DNA of 34,459 bases from Candidatus Binatia bacterium (GTDB taxonomy: Bacteria > Desulfobacterota > Binatia > UBA1149 > JAJCZL01). A program made the position numbers and the translations under genes. The DNA is taken from the NCBI GenBank assembly GCA_028278325.1, contig JANQEO010000039.1, positions 116,255 to 150,713 of the forward strand, given 5' to 3'. The stretch's first letter is position 1; the number at the start of each line of letters is the position of its first letter. The notes below the pieces were generated by a model, which was not told the DNA's origin, did not search any database, and saw only the letters and a list, made by a program, of their open reading frames with translations. Shown piece after piece: positions 7,205 to 15,801 of the stretch.

Positions 7205-8704
7205 ATGATCGAGCCCCTCGACCGCCACAACCGAACGCTTATCGACCACGTCCATCCGTCGGATTGGACCAACCCGCAGCCGGCCGGACGCTATCACCTC
7301 GTCGTCGTCGGCGCGGGCACCGCGGGCCTCGTAAGCGCGGCCGGAGCGGCCGGATTGGGAGCGCGGGTGGCTCTGGTCGAGCGGCATTTGATGGGCGGCG
7401 ACTGCCTAAACGTCGGTTGCGTGCCTTCCAAGGGCATCATCGGCGCATCAAGGGCCTGGCATGCGGCCTCGAACGGCGGAGCGTTGGGTGCGCCGGAGGC
7501 GCCGGCCGGCGGCGATTTCGCCGTCGCGATGGAACGCATGCGTCGCTTGCGCGCTGGAATCGCTCCCAACGACAGCGTGCGCCGCTTCAGCGAGCTGGGT
7601 ATCGACGTGTTCCTCGGCGGCGGGCGTTTCGTCGCTTCCGACGCGCTGGAGGTCGACGGCAAGCGACTCGAGTTCCGCCGGGCCGTCATCGCCACCGGAG
7701 CGCGTGCTTCGGCGCCTCCGATCCCGGGCCTGGAAGAGACCGGCTACCTCACCAACGAAACGGTGTTCTCTCTCGAGCGCCTTCCTGCCCGCTTCGTGGT
7801 CGTGGGCGCAGGTCCGATCGGCTGCGAGATGGCGCAGGCCTTTGCGCGCTTCGGGTCGCAGGTAACCATACTCGATGCGGGTACCCACGTACTGCCGCGG
7901 GAGGACCAGGACGCCGCGGCCATCGTTCAGGCCAGCCTGACAGCCGACGGTGTCGACTACGTACCGGGTGTGAAGGTGACGTCGGCGTCGCGACGCGGTG
8001 AAGACAGGGTCCTCGCTTACGAGAGTAGCGGCAAGACCCATGAAGTGGCGGCCGACGAGATCTTGATCGCGGTCGGGCGTGCACCCAATGTCGAGGGTCT
8101 CGGGTTGGAAGATGCGGGCGTAGACTACGCCGCCGACGGCGTGAGGGTCGACGACCGTCTACGTACGAGCAACCCGCGCATCTATGCAGCCGGTGACATC
8201 GCTTCCGCGTTCAAGTTTACACACAGTGCAGATGCGCAAGCCCGTATCGTCATCCAGAACGCCTTGTTCTTCGGCCGAGCGAAGGCGAGTGGCCTGGTAA
8301 TCCCGTGGTGCACCTACACCACCCCGGAAGTTGCGCATGTCGGCATGCACCCCTGGCAGGCTGAAAAGGCGGGGATCAAGGTCGATACGGTCAAGATCGA
8401 CCTCGGTGATGTGGACCGTGCGATACTCGACGGCGAGGACGAGGGATTTCTCAAGGTTCACGTCAAACAGGGCAGCGACCGAATCGTCGGCGCTACGCTG
8501 GTAGCCCATCACGCCGGCGACATGATCGGCGAGCTTTCATTGGCGATGACCGCGGGCGTCGGCATGTCCAAGATTGCGGCGACCATTCATCCCTATCCGA
8601 CCCAGGCCGAGGTGATCAAGAAGGCTGCCGATACCTGGCGCCGCGGCAAGCTCACGCCCACGGTCAAGAAGATCTTCGCCGCGTACTTCAGGATATTCTC
8701 CTGA
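7205..8704 (+). CDS. FAD-dependent pyridine nucleotide-disulfide oxidoreductase (mercuric reductase-like)
   Basis: A 499-residue class I flavoprotein disulfide reductase. It shows an FAD-binding GAGTAG (36-41), the redox-active disulfide GGDCLNVGCVPSK (Cys67, Cys72), the NAD(P)H-binding VVVGAGPIGCEMA, the second FAD motif IYAAGDIA, and the C-terminal catalytic dyad HPYPTQAE. It resembles 'mercuric reductase' annotations of the dihydrolipoamide dehydrogenase family, but lacks an N-terminal HMA domain and the C-terminal Cys-Cys pair of MerA, so Hg(II) reduction is not supported. About 30 extra residues precede the Rossmann fold, as in the variants that often neighbour TVP38/TMEM64 genes. The start is ATG 7205 (GAGGTGAG just upstream), not 7175. 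It is followed after 47 bases by a rhodanese. Confidence 0.85.
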   Translation: MIEPLDRHNRTLIDHVHPSDWTNPQPAGRYHLVVVGAGTAGLVSAAGAAGLGARVALVERHLMGGDCLNVGCVPSKGIIGASRAWHAASNGGALGAPEAPAGGDFAVAMERMRRLRAGIAPNDSVRRFSELGIDVFLGGGRFVASDALEVDGKRLEFRRAVIATGARASAPPIPGLEETGYLTNETVFSLERLPARFVVVGAGPIGCEMAQAFARFGSQVTILDAGTHVLPREDQDAAAIVQASLTADGVDYVPGVKVTSASRRGEDRVLAYESSGKTHEVAADEILIAVGRAPNVEGLGLEDAGVDYAADGVRVDDRLRTSNPRIYAAGDIASAFKFTHSADAQARIVIQNALFFGRAKASGLVIPWCTYTTPEVAHVGMHPWQAEKAGIKVDTVKIDLGDVDRAILDGEDEGFLKVHVKQGSDRIVGATLVAHHAGDMIGELSLAMTAGVGMSKIAATIHPYPTQAEVIKKAADTWRRGKLTPTVKKIFAAYFRIFS

Positions 8705-8751
8705 GCGAGCCTGTGATTGCTCGGGCAATGCGGCGCGACTAGTCTGCCTGC

Positions 8752-9198
8752 ATGGCGATCAAGAGAGTAGAGCCGCCCGAGGCGGCGCGTTTGTTGAGCG
8801 AGGGTTGGACATACGTCGACGTGCGCTCGACTCACGAGTTCGACCAGGGCCACCCGGAGGGAGCTTACAACCTGCCCCTCCTTCACTTCGTTCCCGGCGC
8901 GGGCATGAAGCCCAACCCCGATTTCGTGGCCGAGTTCACCGCGGCCTTCAACGCCGATGACAAGCTGGTTCTTGGCTGTAAGTCGGGCGGCCGCTCGGCC
9001 CGTGCCACCGAGATCCTGATGGCCGAAGGCTATAGCGAAGTCGTCGACATGCGCGGCGGTTTCGCCGGCGAGGTGGATCGCACGGGTCAGGTCACGTGCA
9101 AAGGGTGGTCAGCCCGCGGTCTGCCGACAGCCACCACGCCCGAACCCGAACGCGACTACGGTTCCGTGAAGGCCCGGGGATCGGGCTCTAAGGGCTAG
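8752..9198 (+). CDS. Rhodanese-like sulfurtransferase
   Basis: This 148-residue single-domain rhodanese has a YVDVRSTHEFDQGHPEGAYN segment (21-40) and the catalytic loop CKSGGRS, with Cys76 forming the persulfide, followed by MRGGF. The tail after about residue 115 (GWSARGLPTATT...) is short and probably disordered; 'W...GLP' is a common ending in this subfamily. It would carry sulfane sulfur to a thiol acceptor in the cytoplasm. Its position directly behind a disulfide-reductase flavoprotein suggests a joint role in thiol or sulfur handling (inference). Confidence 0.88.
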   Translation: MAIKRVEPPEAARLLSEGWTYVDVRSTHEFDQGHPEGAYNLPLLHFVPGAGMKPNPDFVAEFTAAFNADDKLVLGCKSGGRSARATEILMAEGYSEVVDMRGGFAGEVDRTGQVTCKGWSARGLPTATTPEPERDYGSVKARGSGSKG

Positions 9199-9815
9199 TC
9201 GTCCGGCGATCGCTCCGCAGCGAGCAGCGCCTCGCGCACCAGTACGAGACGGTCGTTGCCGAAGTACATGTCGTCGCCGTCGACGAACATGGTCGGAGAG
9301 CCGTATCCCCCGCGTTCGATCAGCTCGTCGGTATTGGCCTTGAGCCTCGCCTTGTAGGACGGGTCATTGATCTTGGCGAAGTAGGCATCCCGGTCCAGAC
9401 CGACGCGCTCGACGATACCGGTCAGCACGTCGTCCTGTGAGATGTCGCGCAGCTCTTCCCAGTACTCTTCGAACACGGCGCGCGAGTACTGCGAGATGCA
9501 GCCCTCCTCCAGAGCGTAGAATGCGCCCCTCATCGCCTTCACGCTGTTGACGGGGAACACCGGCGGTGCGCCGATCTTGACCCCTTGATACCGAGCCCAG
9601 TCGCGGAGATCTTTTACGAAGTATGCGGCTTTGGGAGGGCAGGGGTTGGCGCGCTGATCGTAGACCGTCCGGTTGACCTCGTTGAAGACACCGCCCACCA
9701 AGATCGGACGCCACTGCAGGTCGGCACCGGTCTCGTCGGCGACCTGCTCTATCCTCGTAAACGCCAGGTAGGTCCAAGGACTCGAGCAGTCGTAGAAGAA
9801 CTCGAGCTTCGCCAC
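9195..9815 (-). CDS. DsbA-family thioredoxin-fold protein, 2-hydroxychromene-2-carboxylate isomerase-like
   Basis: A 206-residue protein of the DsbA/GST-kappa class. It starts with FFYDCSSPWTYLAF, which contains the catalytic Ser position of HCCA isomerases. It then has a long helical insertion and ends with YGSPTMFVDGDDMYFGNDRL, the cis-proline strand and 'FG-DRL' signature of the family. HCCA isomerases work in naphthalene-type degradation with glutathione, but genomic homologues act on many unknown substrates and no aromatic pathway genes are nearby, so the physiological role is open. It begins 13 bases after the ispG stop and probably shares its transcript. Its stop codon shares the palindrome CTAG with the convergent rhodanese gene. 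Confidence 0.82.
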   Translation of the reverse strand: MAKLEFFYDCSSPWTYLAFTRIEQVADETGADLQWRPILVGGVFNEVNRTVYDQRANPCPPKAAYFVKDLRDWARYQGVKIGAPPVFPVNSVKAMRGAFYALEEGCISQYSRAVFEEYWEELRDISQDDVLTGIVERVGLDRDAYFAKINDPSYKARLKANTDELIERGGYGSPTMFVDGDDMYFGNDRLVLVREALLAAERSPDD

Positions 9816-9828
9816 TGACTCGCCGGCC

Positions 9829-10989
9829 TCAACCTTCCATGCGAGCGCCGGCCGAGCCGGTTCGCTCGGCTATCAACGCGTCCAGCTCGCTCTTGAGGCG
9901 GGCCAGGATCTCGTCGTAACCGTAGGCGCCGAGGCTCTCTTCTCCGCGCTTGAGGTTGACGAAGCTGGGAGCACACCAGAGCCCGAGGTCGGCGTCGTCG
10001 GTCTCTCCCGGCCCATTCACCCTGCAGCCCATGACGGCGATGGTGATCTTGTGGTCCTTGGCGTAGGCCGTCATTTCCTTGACCTGTTCGGCAAGCTCGA
10101 CGAAGGCTTCGTTCTCGACCCTCGAGCAGCTCGGACAGGCGATGATGTTGAGAGTGTCGAGTCCGTAGTCGACCACCGAACGCACGCGTCCATGCTCGAT
10201 GTCGTCGAGGATGGTTCGGGCGGCCTCGATCTCTTCGCGCTTGCGTTCGTTCGGCACGGTGAGTGAAACACGCACGGTATCGCCTATGCCGCGGCTGATG
10301 AGCTGCTCGAACGCGATGCGCGTCTTGATGACGCCGTCAGGCGGAAGTCCCGCTTCGGTCACCCCCAGGTGGATAGGAACGTCGGGTCTTTGCTCGGCGA
10401 AACGCGAGTTGACCTCTATCACCTTGGCGGGGTCGGAGTCTTTCAGTGACACGCAGTATCGCGTGAACCCTATGCTGTCGAGCAACTCGCAGTGTTCGAA
10501 CACACTTGCGAGCATGGGCCCGAGGTCGTCTTCGCCGCCCTCGGCGACCTTGTCGGGATCCACCGAGCCGCAGTTTACGCCCACCCTCAGCGCGCAGTTG
10601 TTGGCGGCGGCGACCTCGGCGATGAACTTGACCTTGTCCTGCCAGGGCTTTTCGCGCTCGTGATGGTAGAGGTGTCCCGGATTGTAGCGGACCTTGTCGA
10701 CGTGGGGCGCGGCGAGTTCCGCCAGACGATAGTTCTCCTGGAGATCGACGGAAAGGTTGGCGCTGGTCCTCGCGCGGATGGCCTCCAGGGCGAGGGCGTC
10801 CTTCTTGCTGTCGACGGCTATACGCACGACGTCCGCACCGGCGCGGCGAAGGTCCTCCGCCTGCGCGACGGTAGCGTCTATGTCCTGGGTCTTGGTCGCA
10901 CACATGCTCTGCACGGCTATGGGATGTCCGTCGCCGATGGTGACCGAGCCGATCGCGACCGCTCTAGTGGGATTGCGCTTGAGCTGCAT
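9829..10989 (-). CDS. ispG: 4-hydroxy-3-methylbut-2-en-1-yl diphosphate synthase (flavodoxin)
   Basis: IspG (GcpE) converts methylerythritol cyclodiphosphate to HMBPP in the penultimate step of the MEP isoprenoid pathway, using a [4Fe-4S] cluster. The 386-residue product has the TIM-barrel start ([21 protein letters not shown]), [21 protein letters not shown] and [13 protein letters not shown] strands, and the cluster-binding C-terminal domain: [13 protein letters not shown] and the Cys in GCRVNGPGE. The length fits the single-barrel bacterial form. ATG 10989 was chosen over an upstream start at 11160 because family members begin about a dozen residues before AVAIGSV and the longer form would run into the symporter gene. 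Confidence 0.95.
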   Translation of the reverse strand: MQLKRNPTRAVAIGSVTIGDGHPIAVQSMCATKTQDIDATVAQAEDLRRAGADVVRIAVDSKKDALALEAIRARTSANLSVDLQENYRLAELAAPHVDKVRYNPGHLYHHEREKPWQDKVKFIAEVAAANNCALRVGVNCGSVDPDKVAEGGEDDLGPMLASVFEHCELLDSIGFTRYCVSLKDSDPAKVIEVNSRFAEQRPDVPIHLGVTEAGLPPDGVIKTRIAFEQLISRGIGDTVRVSLTVPNERKREEIEAARTILDDIEHGRVRSVVDYGLDTLNIIACPSCSRVENEAFVELAEQVKEMTAYAKDHKITIAVMGCRVNGPGETDDADLGLWCAPSFVNLKRGEESLGAYGYDEILARLKSELDALIAERTGSAGARMEG

Positions 10990-11024
10990 GGCGGGCTCGG
11001 AAAACACTACGCGCGATCCGCGTA

Positions 11025-12911
11025 CTAAGCCAGTCGGCGCCACAGAGGGATGGCTGCCAAGCCCAACACCACCAGGCCCGCGCACCACGGCCCTCGGTAC
11101 GGAAACCAAGCGGGCGACGGACTCTGCACCAGCCAACTGCCGGCGCCGGTCAGCAAGCAAAACACAGAGGCCGCAGCGATGACCACGGCTGCCAGGCCGC
11201 GCAGCAACTTACGGCGGTCTTCCGCGGGGTCGGCACCGGCCTCTATCGCGACCTTTCCCCAGACTCCCGGCGGACGCGTCTTTTTGTAGAAGGCCACGAG
11301 AGTGTCCATCCGCTCCGGGCCGGCGGCGACCGCCGCTGCTATACCGAGGCCGGTGGCGGCAGCGGCCAGTATCAGCAGCCTCAGGGCCTCGCCCATTTGC
11401 GGGGTGACAAAGAGCAGCAACGGCGCCAGCAGGAGGGAGACGGCTATGGCTGTGAGCTCGGCCACAGCCGTGACACGCCACCACAGCCAGCGCACGACGA
11501 GAAGGACCCCCATGCCGCTGCCGAGCAGTAGGCTCACGTGCCAGGCCGACTGTATCGACGAAAGCTTCGACATGACCCCCAGTGCGATGAAGAGGATGAG
11601 AACGTTGGAAGCTCTCGCTACCCAGACCAGCGATCGGGCCGAAGGCTCGCGCTTCAGCCAGGCTTGGCAGAGGAAGCGTTTGTAGAGATCGTTGGTCCAG
11701 TACGACGCTCCCCAATTGAGATGCGTGTCGATGGTCGAGGCCAGAGCCGCCAGCATCGCGGTCAACATCAACCCGCGGGCACCGGCCGGCAGCACCTCTT
11801 CTATACCGCGAACGAAGGTAGCCTCTCGGGCCGCCACCGAGGAAGCGGACTCGAGCGCTCCGCCGGCAGGAAAGACGACCAGTAGGGCCAGCCCGATCGG
11901 CAACCACAGAAGGCTGCGGAGCAGGATCTGTGTGAAGGTGAATACCACCGCCGCTTTCTTGGCCTCACCGTCGCTTCTGCACGCCATGCAGCGTTGGGCT
12001 AGATAGCCCGTGCCGTCGGCGTTCATCTGCACGAGCCACTGAAGACCGAACGCAGCCATGATGGCCAAGGACGCGTCACGCGCATGCGAAGGCGTGAAGG
12101 CAAGGATCTGCGTCGCCGTGATGCCCGCCGAACCGTCGGGCGGATAGGCCTCGCGCAAGCCGGCGACGATCGCGCTCATCCCTCCCGCCTCACGAACTAT
12201 GAAGAACGCATAGACTGCGGTCGCGGTGATCATGACTGCGAACTGTCCGATGTCGGTGCGAACTACCGAACGAAGCCCGCCAGTGGCCGAGTATGCCAGG
12301 GTGACTGCGACCAGGGCCGCGATCGATAACAGGTTGTTGGTAGAGCGTAGCCATACGTCGTCGCTTCCGGTCTCGCGGGCCAAAGGAACGCCTACCGCCG
12401 TTACCAGGGTTTGCGCGGATTCGAACACGGGGCCGGGCAGCCACAGATCCCATGTAAGGAAAGGCTCGGCGATTTCTTTGGTCGCCAACAGCACCATGGC
12501 GAGCACCGTGCAGTTGAAGACGGTGCCGAAGTACACGGCCTTGACTGCGCGCAGCACGGTCGCTGATTTCCCTCCGTAACGCAGCTCGGTCAGTTCGGCG
12601 TCGGTAAGCACTCCCGCGCGCCGCCAGCCCGCCGCGAGCACGAAACCGAGCAAGAGGAAGGCGACGGCGTAGATCCACAGCCTCCATAGAGAGAAGATAC
12701 CGGCAGTCGCGATCAGGCCGGTCACCAGCAGGGGGGTGTCGGCGGCGAACTGGGTCGCGGCCATGCTCAGGCCCGCGTGCCACCCCTTGAGGTCTCGGCC
12801 CGCAAGAAAATATTCGTCGAGGTTGCGCGAGGCGGCGCGGCGGGAACGCAGCCCGGTCGCCAGCGCATAGGCGGCAAAGCCGACGACAATTAGCGCGTCG
12901 ACTGCAGCCAC
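11025..12911 (-). CDS. Sodium:solute symporter (SSS) family transporter
   Basis: A 628-residue integral membrane protein with about 13-14 hydrophobic segments. The N-terminal pattern ([33 protein letters not shown]) is typical of the SSS family that couples solute uptake to the sodium gradient. [16 protein letters not shown] and the later [13 protein letters not shown] are also characteristic; the latter occurs in the subgroup that is annotated only as 'Na+:solute symporter'. The solute is unknown. The GTG start lies 22 bases inside the end of the peroxiredoxin gene, so expression is probably coupled to it, and ispG follows after 35 bases. Confidence 0.88.
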   Translation of the reverse strand: MAAVDALIVVGFAAYALATGLRSRRAASRNLDEYFLAGRDLKGWHAGLSMAATQFAADTPLLVTGLIATAGIFSLWRLWIYAVAFLLLGFVLAAGWRRAGVLTDAELTELRYGGKSATVLRAVKAVYFGTVFNCTVLAMVLLATKEIAEPFLTWDLWLPGPVFESAQTLVTAVGVPLARETGSDDVWLRSTNNLLSIAALVAVTLAYSATGGLRSVVRTDIGQFAVMITATAVYAFFIVREAGGMSAIVAGLREAYPPDGSAGITATQILAFTPSHARDASLAIMAAFGLQWLVQMNADGTGYLAQRCMACRSDGEAKKAAVVFTFTQILLRSLLWLPIGLALLVVFPAGGALESASSVAAREATFVRGIEEVLPAGARGLMLTAMLAALASTIDTHLNWGASYWTNDLYKRFLCQAWLKREPSARSLVWVARASNVLILFIALGVMSKLSSIQSAWHVSLLLGSGMGVLLVVRWLWWRVTAVAELTAIAVSLLLAPLLLFVTPQMGEALRLLILAAAATGLGIAAAVAAGPERMDTLVAFYKKTRPPGVWGKVAIEAGADPAEDRRKLLRGLAAVVIAAASVFCLLTGAGSWLVQSPSPAWFPYRGPWCAGLVVLGLAAIPLWRRLA

Positions 12912-13459
12912 GCCACGACCCGCTCAGCGTCCTCGTCGGGGGGAAACACCGGGTAGAAGACCTTGGTTATCCTTCCGCCGGTTACGATCAGCGTCAGTCT
13001 CTTGATGAGCGTCTGGCCTTCGACCTCGAAGGTCGGCAAACGGAGCGCTTCGACGAGGCGCAGCGCATTGTCGCTCAGCAGGGGAAAAGGAATGTGGGAC
13101 CGCTCCACGAACTCGCACTGATCCGGCGTGGTCTGTGTGCTGACGCCGTAGACCTCCGCACCCAGCTCCTGCAGTTCGCGGTAGTGGTCCCGGTAGGCGC
13201 AGCCCTGGGGTGTGCAGCCCCGCGCGCCGGGAATGGCGTCCCAGCCGGTAGGTGGATTCACGCCCGGGCGGCCGGTTTTCGGGTAGCAGTACAACACCGT
13301 GGCGCCGTCCCCTGACGGCGGCAGTTCGACGTCGGCGTTCTCCGTGGAGGGAAGCACCAAGCGAGGAAACGGCATCCCGTCGAGATGTGCGCATGCACCG
13401 TCGTCGACAGGGACGGGTAGATCGTCGGGGAGAGTGTATGGGTCGTGGCCCTTGTTCAT
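12890..13459 (-). CDS. Peroxiredoxin, PrxQ/BCP-like with an inserted loop
   Basis: With the start at ATG 13459 the protein has 189 residues. The thioredoxin-fold region contains VLYCYPKTG (55-63) and GCTPQGCAYRDHY (81-93). The spacing of Cys82 and Cys87 (CX4C) matches the peroxidatic and resolving cysteines of PrxQ/BCP (usual form YPKDFTPGCTxEACDFRD). Between YPK and GCT there are about 14 more residues than in BCP. It should reduce peroxides with thioredoxin or a similar donor. The ATG overlaps the MerR stop in an ATGA, so regulator and enzyme are translationally coupled, which fits redox or electrophile control. Confidence 0.87.
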   Translation of the reverse strand: MNKGHDPYTLPDDLPVPVDDGACAHLDGMPFPRLVLPSTENADVELPPSGDGATVLYCYPKTGRPGVNPPTGWDAIPGARGCTPQGCAYRDHYRELQELGAEVYGVSTQTTPDQCEFVERSHIPFPLLSDNALRLVEALRLPTFEVEGQTLIKRLTLIVTGGRITKVFYPVFPPDEDAERVVAWLQSTR

Positions 13460-13860
13460 GCGCCCGTTTCCCCGCTTGCCGTCGGCCCGTTGCCGAGTAC
13501 CGCGGCACAGTCTTCCAAGCGTGGGCATTCGCATGCCAGCAAGAGCTGGAGCAATCGCTTCATGCGCTCGGTTTCGGCGAGCCTCTCTTCGACCTCCTCC
13601 AGTTTTTGCTGCGCGAGTTTTCGCCAGCGAGCCGGCGGAGGCGTGCGTCTCTCGAATCCGTTCAGCAGGAGCCGGATCTCGGCGACGGTGAAGCCGGCCT
13701 GCTGGGAGAGTCCGATAACCGCCAGCCTTTGCAGCACGTCGGCGCCGTAGCGGCGTCTGCCGCTCACGCGTTCGGCCTGGGGAAGGAGTCCTTCGCTTTC
13801 GTAGTACCGGATGGCCGACGTTCGCAGGCCGCTGAGTCTTGCGACTTCGCCTATGGTCAT
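13456..13860 (-). CDS. MerR-family transcriptional regulator with C-terminal cysteine cluster
   Basis: A 134-residue MerR-type regulator. The winged helix-turn-helix is at 1-70 (TIGEVARLSGLRTSAIRYYESEGLL then RRRY), followed by a dimerisation helix (about 80-110) and a C-terminal CECPRLEDC (Cys110, 112, 118). SoxR has a longer CX2CXCX5C [2Fe-2S] motif; here only CXCX5C remains, so metal or thiol sensing is possible but an iron-sulfur cluster is doubtful. It diverges from the membrane-protein gene at 13967, whose promoter carries a SoxR-like dyad at 13888-13903, the probable target. Downstream it is coupled by ATGA to the peroxiredoxin gene. Confidence 0.88.
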   Translation of the reverse strand: MTIGEVARLSGLRTSAIRYYESEGLLPQAERVSGRRRYGADVLQRLAVIGLSQQAGFTVAEIRLLLNGFERRTPPPARWRKLAQQKLEEVEERLAETERMKRLLQLLLACECPRLEDCAAVLGNGPTASGETGA

Positions 13861-13882
13861 GAGGAAAGACCTCGAAAAAAGC

Positions 13883-13913
13883 TTGACTTCAAGTGCACTT
13901 GAACTTGTACACT
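13883..13913 (+). promoter_or_regulatory. MerR-type promoter/operator with 19-bp spacer
   Basis: A -35 TTGACT (13883-13888) and -10 TACACT (13908-13913) are separated by 19 bp, the abnormal spacing that MerR-family activators correct by distorting the DNA. A perfect 16-bp palindrome TTCAAGTGCACTTGAA (13888-13903) fills the spacer. Its TCAAGT/ACTTGA arms match the core of the SoxR box as I remember it (TCAAGTTAACTTGA). The promoter faces the gene at 13967 and lies 23 bases before the divergent MerR gene. Confidence 0.82.
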
Positions 13914-13966
13914 CTCAGGCGGTGTCTATGCAACAGGTCGGTTCCATGAAAGGAGGCAAGGGAGTC

Positions 13967-14416
13967 ATGGCTGAACGCTTGGGTATCGTCACGGGAGGGT
14001 CGGGTCTGGCACTGGGCTGCGCCGTCGGTTGCCTGGCTGTAGCCGGAACGGCGTGGTTGTGGGCGCCGGCCTTCGCGGTCACATGGCTGGGCGCTTATCT
14101 TCTCGTTCGCTCTCGGGGTTGTACAGCCCCGGGTGACGCGCAGTGCTCGGCGCCGCCAGCGCTGTTGGACCGGCGCGCAAGGCGGGCGCGTCTGCTCCAA
14201 GCCGCCGCGATCGGTGCGCTGACCTCGGCCGTAGGTGCTCTTGCCTATTTGCGACTCGCGGAACTCTGGCCCCTGGTCACCGTGGGAGCCTGGTTCGCGC
14301 TCTCCTTCGCCGTGGCGGGCGTGAGCGGTTACCCCGGCTGCCCTGAGACCGGCGCTGTACTCAGCTTGTTGAGACGGCGGAATCTGCCGACGAGTTGCCC
14401 GCCTCTCGAGAATTGA
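13967..14416 (+). CDS. Small four-helix membrane protein, probable MerR target
   Basis: Start at ATG 13967, decided by a perfect AAAGGAGG ten bases upstream. Product of 149 residues with four predicted membrane helices (about 7-28, 31-48, 76-97, 102-122) and six cysteines: GCAVGC in helix 1, Cys52 and Cys60 in the loop, GYPGCPE near 121-127 and TSCPP near the end. The layout and size recall small mercury or metal transport proteins such as MerT/MerC, but I do not see their vicinal Cys-Cys, and I do not recognise the family. Its promoter has all marks of MerR-type control, so it probably acts in the stress sensed by the divergent regulator. Confidence 0.75.
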   Translation: MAERLGIVTGGSGLALGCAVGCLAVAGTAWLWAPAFAVTWLGAYLLVRSRGCTAPGDAQCSAPPALLDRRARRARLLQAAAIGALTSAVGALAYLRLAELWPLVTVGAWFALSFAVAGVSGYPGCPETGAVLSLLRRRNLPTSCPPLEN

Positions 14417-14429
14417 TCTCGAACAGAGG
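14402..14429. terminator. Stem-loop at the convergent junction
   Basis: CCTCT/AGAGG outer and CGAGA/TCTCG inner arms form a stem with a three-base bulge (AAC) and a five-base loop, overlapping the stop of the membrane-protein gene. It sits between two convergent genes and lacks a T-tract, so termination is only inferred. Confidence 0.4.
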
Positions 14430-14461
14430 GGTCGGGACTCGTCGGCAGATCGCTACGCCGC

Positions 14462-15517
14462 CTATCGGAACAGGTACTGCCAGCCCAGGGTCGCTACGAA
14501 ATCCGTCTCGAGCTGTGGCCCGTCGAGACTCTGGTAGACAGGCACGCCTACTTCCAACGCCAAGCGGTGATCGGCGAACGCGCTGTTGGTGCCATAGAGG
14601 TTGACTCCCAGCAGAGCGTCGACGCGTTCTCCGCCACGACGATCGGGATCGGCCGTCGGCACCATCATCGGTGCCATGGCGGGCAACTGCTCGTCGACAC
14701 CGTCGATGTTGCCCCACTTGTTGGCGTCGAGCCTCACAGACGCGCTGACCCAGTCGGCGAGCAGGTAGGCCATCCACGCAGTGACCTTGCCGCGGTCGCC
14801 CAAGGAGTAACCCTTGCTGTTGCGGCCGAGGCGCAAGACCATCTGCGCTTGCGCCCCCCATGACCACCGCCTTTCCTGGGCCGTGAAGGTCAGCCCGGGC
14901 AGCAGGTCGTAGGTCCCCGAGCCCAGTTGCATCGGATAGGGTAGAGGCTGATTGGGTCCGGCCGGTGTCGTATCGCGCTCTTCGATCGAGCCCGTCGGGA
15001 TGCCGACGCCGACGTTAGCCAGCAGCTTTCGGTTGCCCCTGTCGTGCAGGGCATACATTGCCGACAGCTTGGCGTCTCCTATGCCCTCGGTCTTGGTCGT
15101 GAAGCTCCCTCCCATTCCGGTTAGGTGATCCATGGACAGGCTGATCCACGGCAGCATCGCCATCAACGTGAGGTCGTGGTTTACGCCGTACATCAAACCG
15201 AACATGTGCATGTCCATCGTCATGCGAGTGGGGGCGATTGCGAACCCTTGCGCTATTACATCCGCCGGACTGAGGCGCGATGTTCCGCTGCGGTTGCCGT
15301 CCATTTCCATGAACATGTAACGGTAGGCCAGCATGATCTCGCCGCCTTCGTGGTTGTGGTCGCCCATAACCGCGATGGGGGCGTGAGCATCAGCCCGCAC
15401 GTCGTTCCATTCCGAGTAGGGAGCGGTGGTGTGCATGGGATCCAGCACTCTCTCGGTTGCGCCCGCCGGCGTAACGATCAGTACGCAGGCGAGAGCGCAG
15501 GTCATCAGGTATTTCAT
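14462..15517 (-). CDS. Outer-membrane channel-like protein, possibly metal-associated
   Basis: This 351-residue protein has a signal peptide (1-20) and then MGDHNHEGGEIMLAYRYMFM, TRMTMDMHMFGLMYG, LTLMAMLPW and LGVNLYG. It ends in aromatic-rich beta-strands with a C-terminal Phe-Arg. I recognise the family as the 'transporter' or phenol-degradation-MetA-like outer-membrane beta-barrels whose members are frequently encoded beside copper or other metal resistance genes; substrate unproven. The first third is rich in Met and His. An AGGAAG site precedes the ATG. The Cys-rich exported protein 284 bases upstream in the same direction supports a metal-related role (inference). Confidence 0.75.
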   Translation of the reverse strand: MKYLMTCALACVLIVTPAGATERVLDPMHTTAPYSEWNDVRADAHAPIAVMGDHNHEGGEIMLAYRYMFMEMDGNRSGTSRLSPADVIAQGFAIAPTRMTMDMHMFGLMYGVNHDLTLMAMLPWISLSMDHLTGMGGSFTTKTEGIGDAKLSAMYALHDRGNRKLLANVGVGIPTGSIEERDTTPAGPNQPLPYPMQLGSGTYDLLPGLTFTAQERRWSWGAQAQMVLRLGRNSKGYSLGDRGKVTAWMAYLLADWVSASVRLDANKWGNIDGVDEQLPAMAPMMVPTADPDRRGGERVDALLGVNLYGTNSAFADHRLALEVGVPVYQSLDGPQLETDFVATLGWQYLFR

Positions 15518-15558
15518 GTCTTTCTTCCTCGATCTCGGTGGTGCGTCGAGCCACGGGA

Positions 15559-15576
15559 TCCCGCCATCTGGCGGGA
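15559..15576. repeat. Short perfect hairpin in the leader of the outer-membrane protein gene
   Basis: TCCCGCCA and TGGCGGGA flank two bases. It lies 42 bases upstream of the ATG at 15517 on the minus strand, inside the presumed 5' leader, and has no T-tract. It could be an operator, an mRNA structure or an attenuator. Confidence 0.4.
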
Positions 15577-15630
15577 CTCCGGCTTCTTTGCCGCACCGGT
15601 GCTTCTACAAAATCCGGTCACCGCGACGGC

Positions 15631-15708
15631 AGGTTCGCACAGCGAGTTCCCTCGAAAGGCGAACCTAAGTTGCGCCCAAAGAGGCCGGCCCCTTCGTGCT
15701 AGGTTCGT
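15631..15708. promoter_or_regulatory. Three AGGTTCG motifs upstream of the outer-membrane protein gene
   Basis: AGGTTCGC at 15631-15638 is repeated inverted as GCGAACCT at 15659-15666 and again direct as AGGTTCGT at 15701-15708. The cluster sits in the 284-bp gap between two same-direction genes, so repeated binding sites for a regulator are plausible. No consensus promoter could be assigned with confidence. Confidence 0.35.
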
Positions 15709-15801
15709 ACTCGCGGTGATCGCGATTGCTGAACGGAAGAACGAGGAGCCACCGCCGCGAAGCTGCCGGACGGTGAACCGACTATCGTGTTGTGCTGAAG
15801 G

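Noticed and set aside
7205..8704. Naming the flavoprotein merA
   Set aside because: No HMA domain, no C-terminal vicinal cysteines, and no merT/merP/merR neighbours in its operon.
10337..10903. 188-codon minus-strand frame within ispG
   Set aside because: Out-of-frame Arg-rich shadow of a well-recognised gene.
13456..13860. Naming the MerR regulator soxR
   Set aside because: The four-cysteine CX2CXCX5C motif is incomplete; only three cysteines are present.
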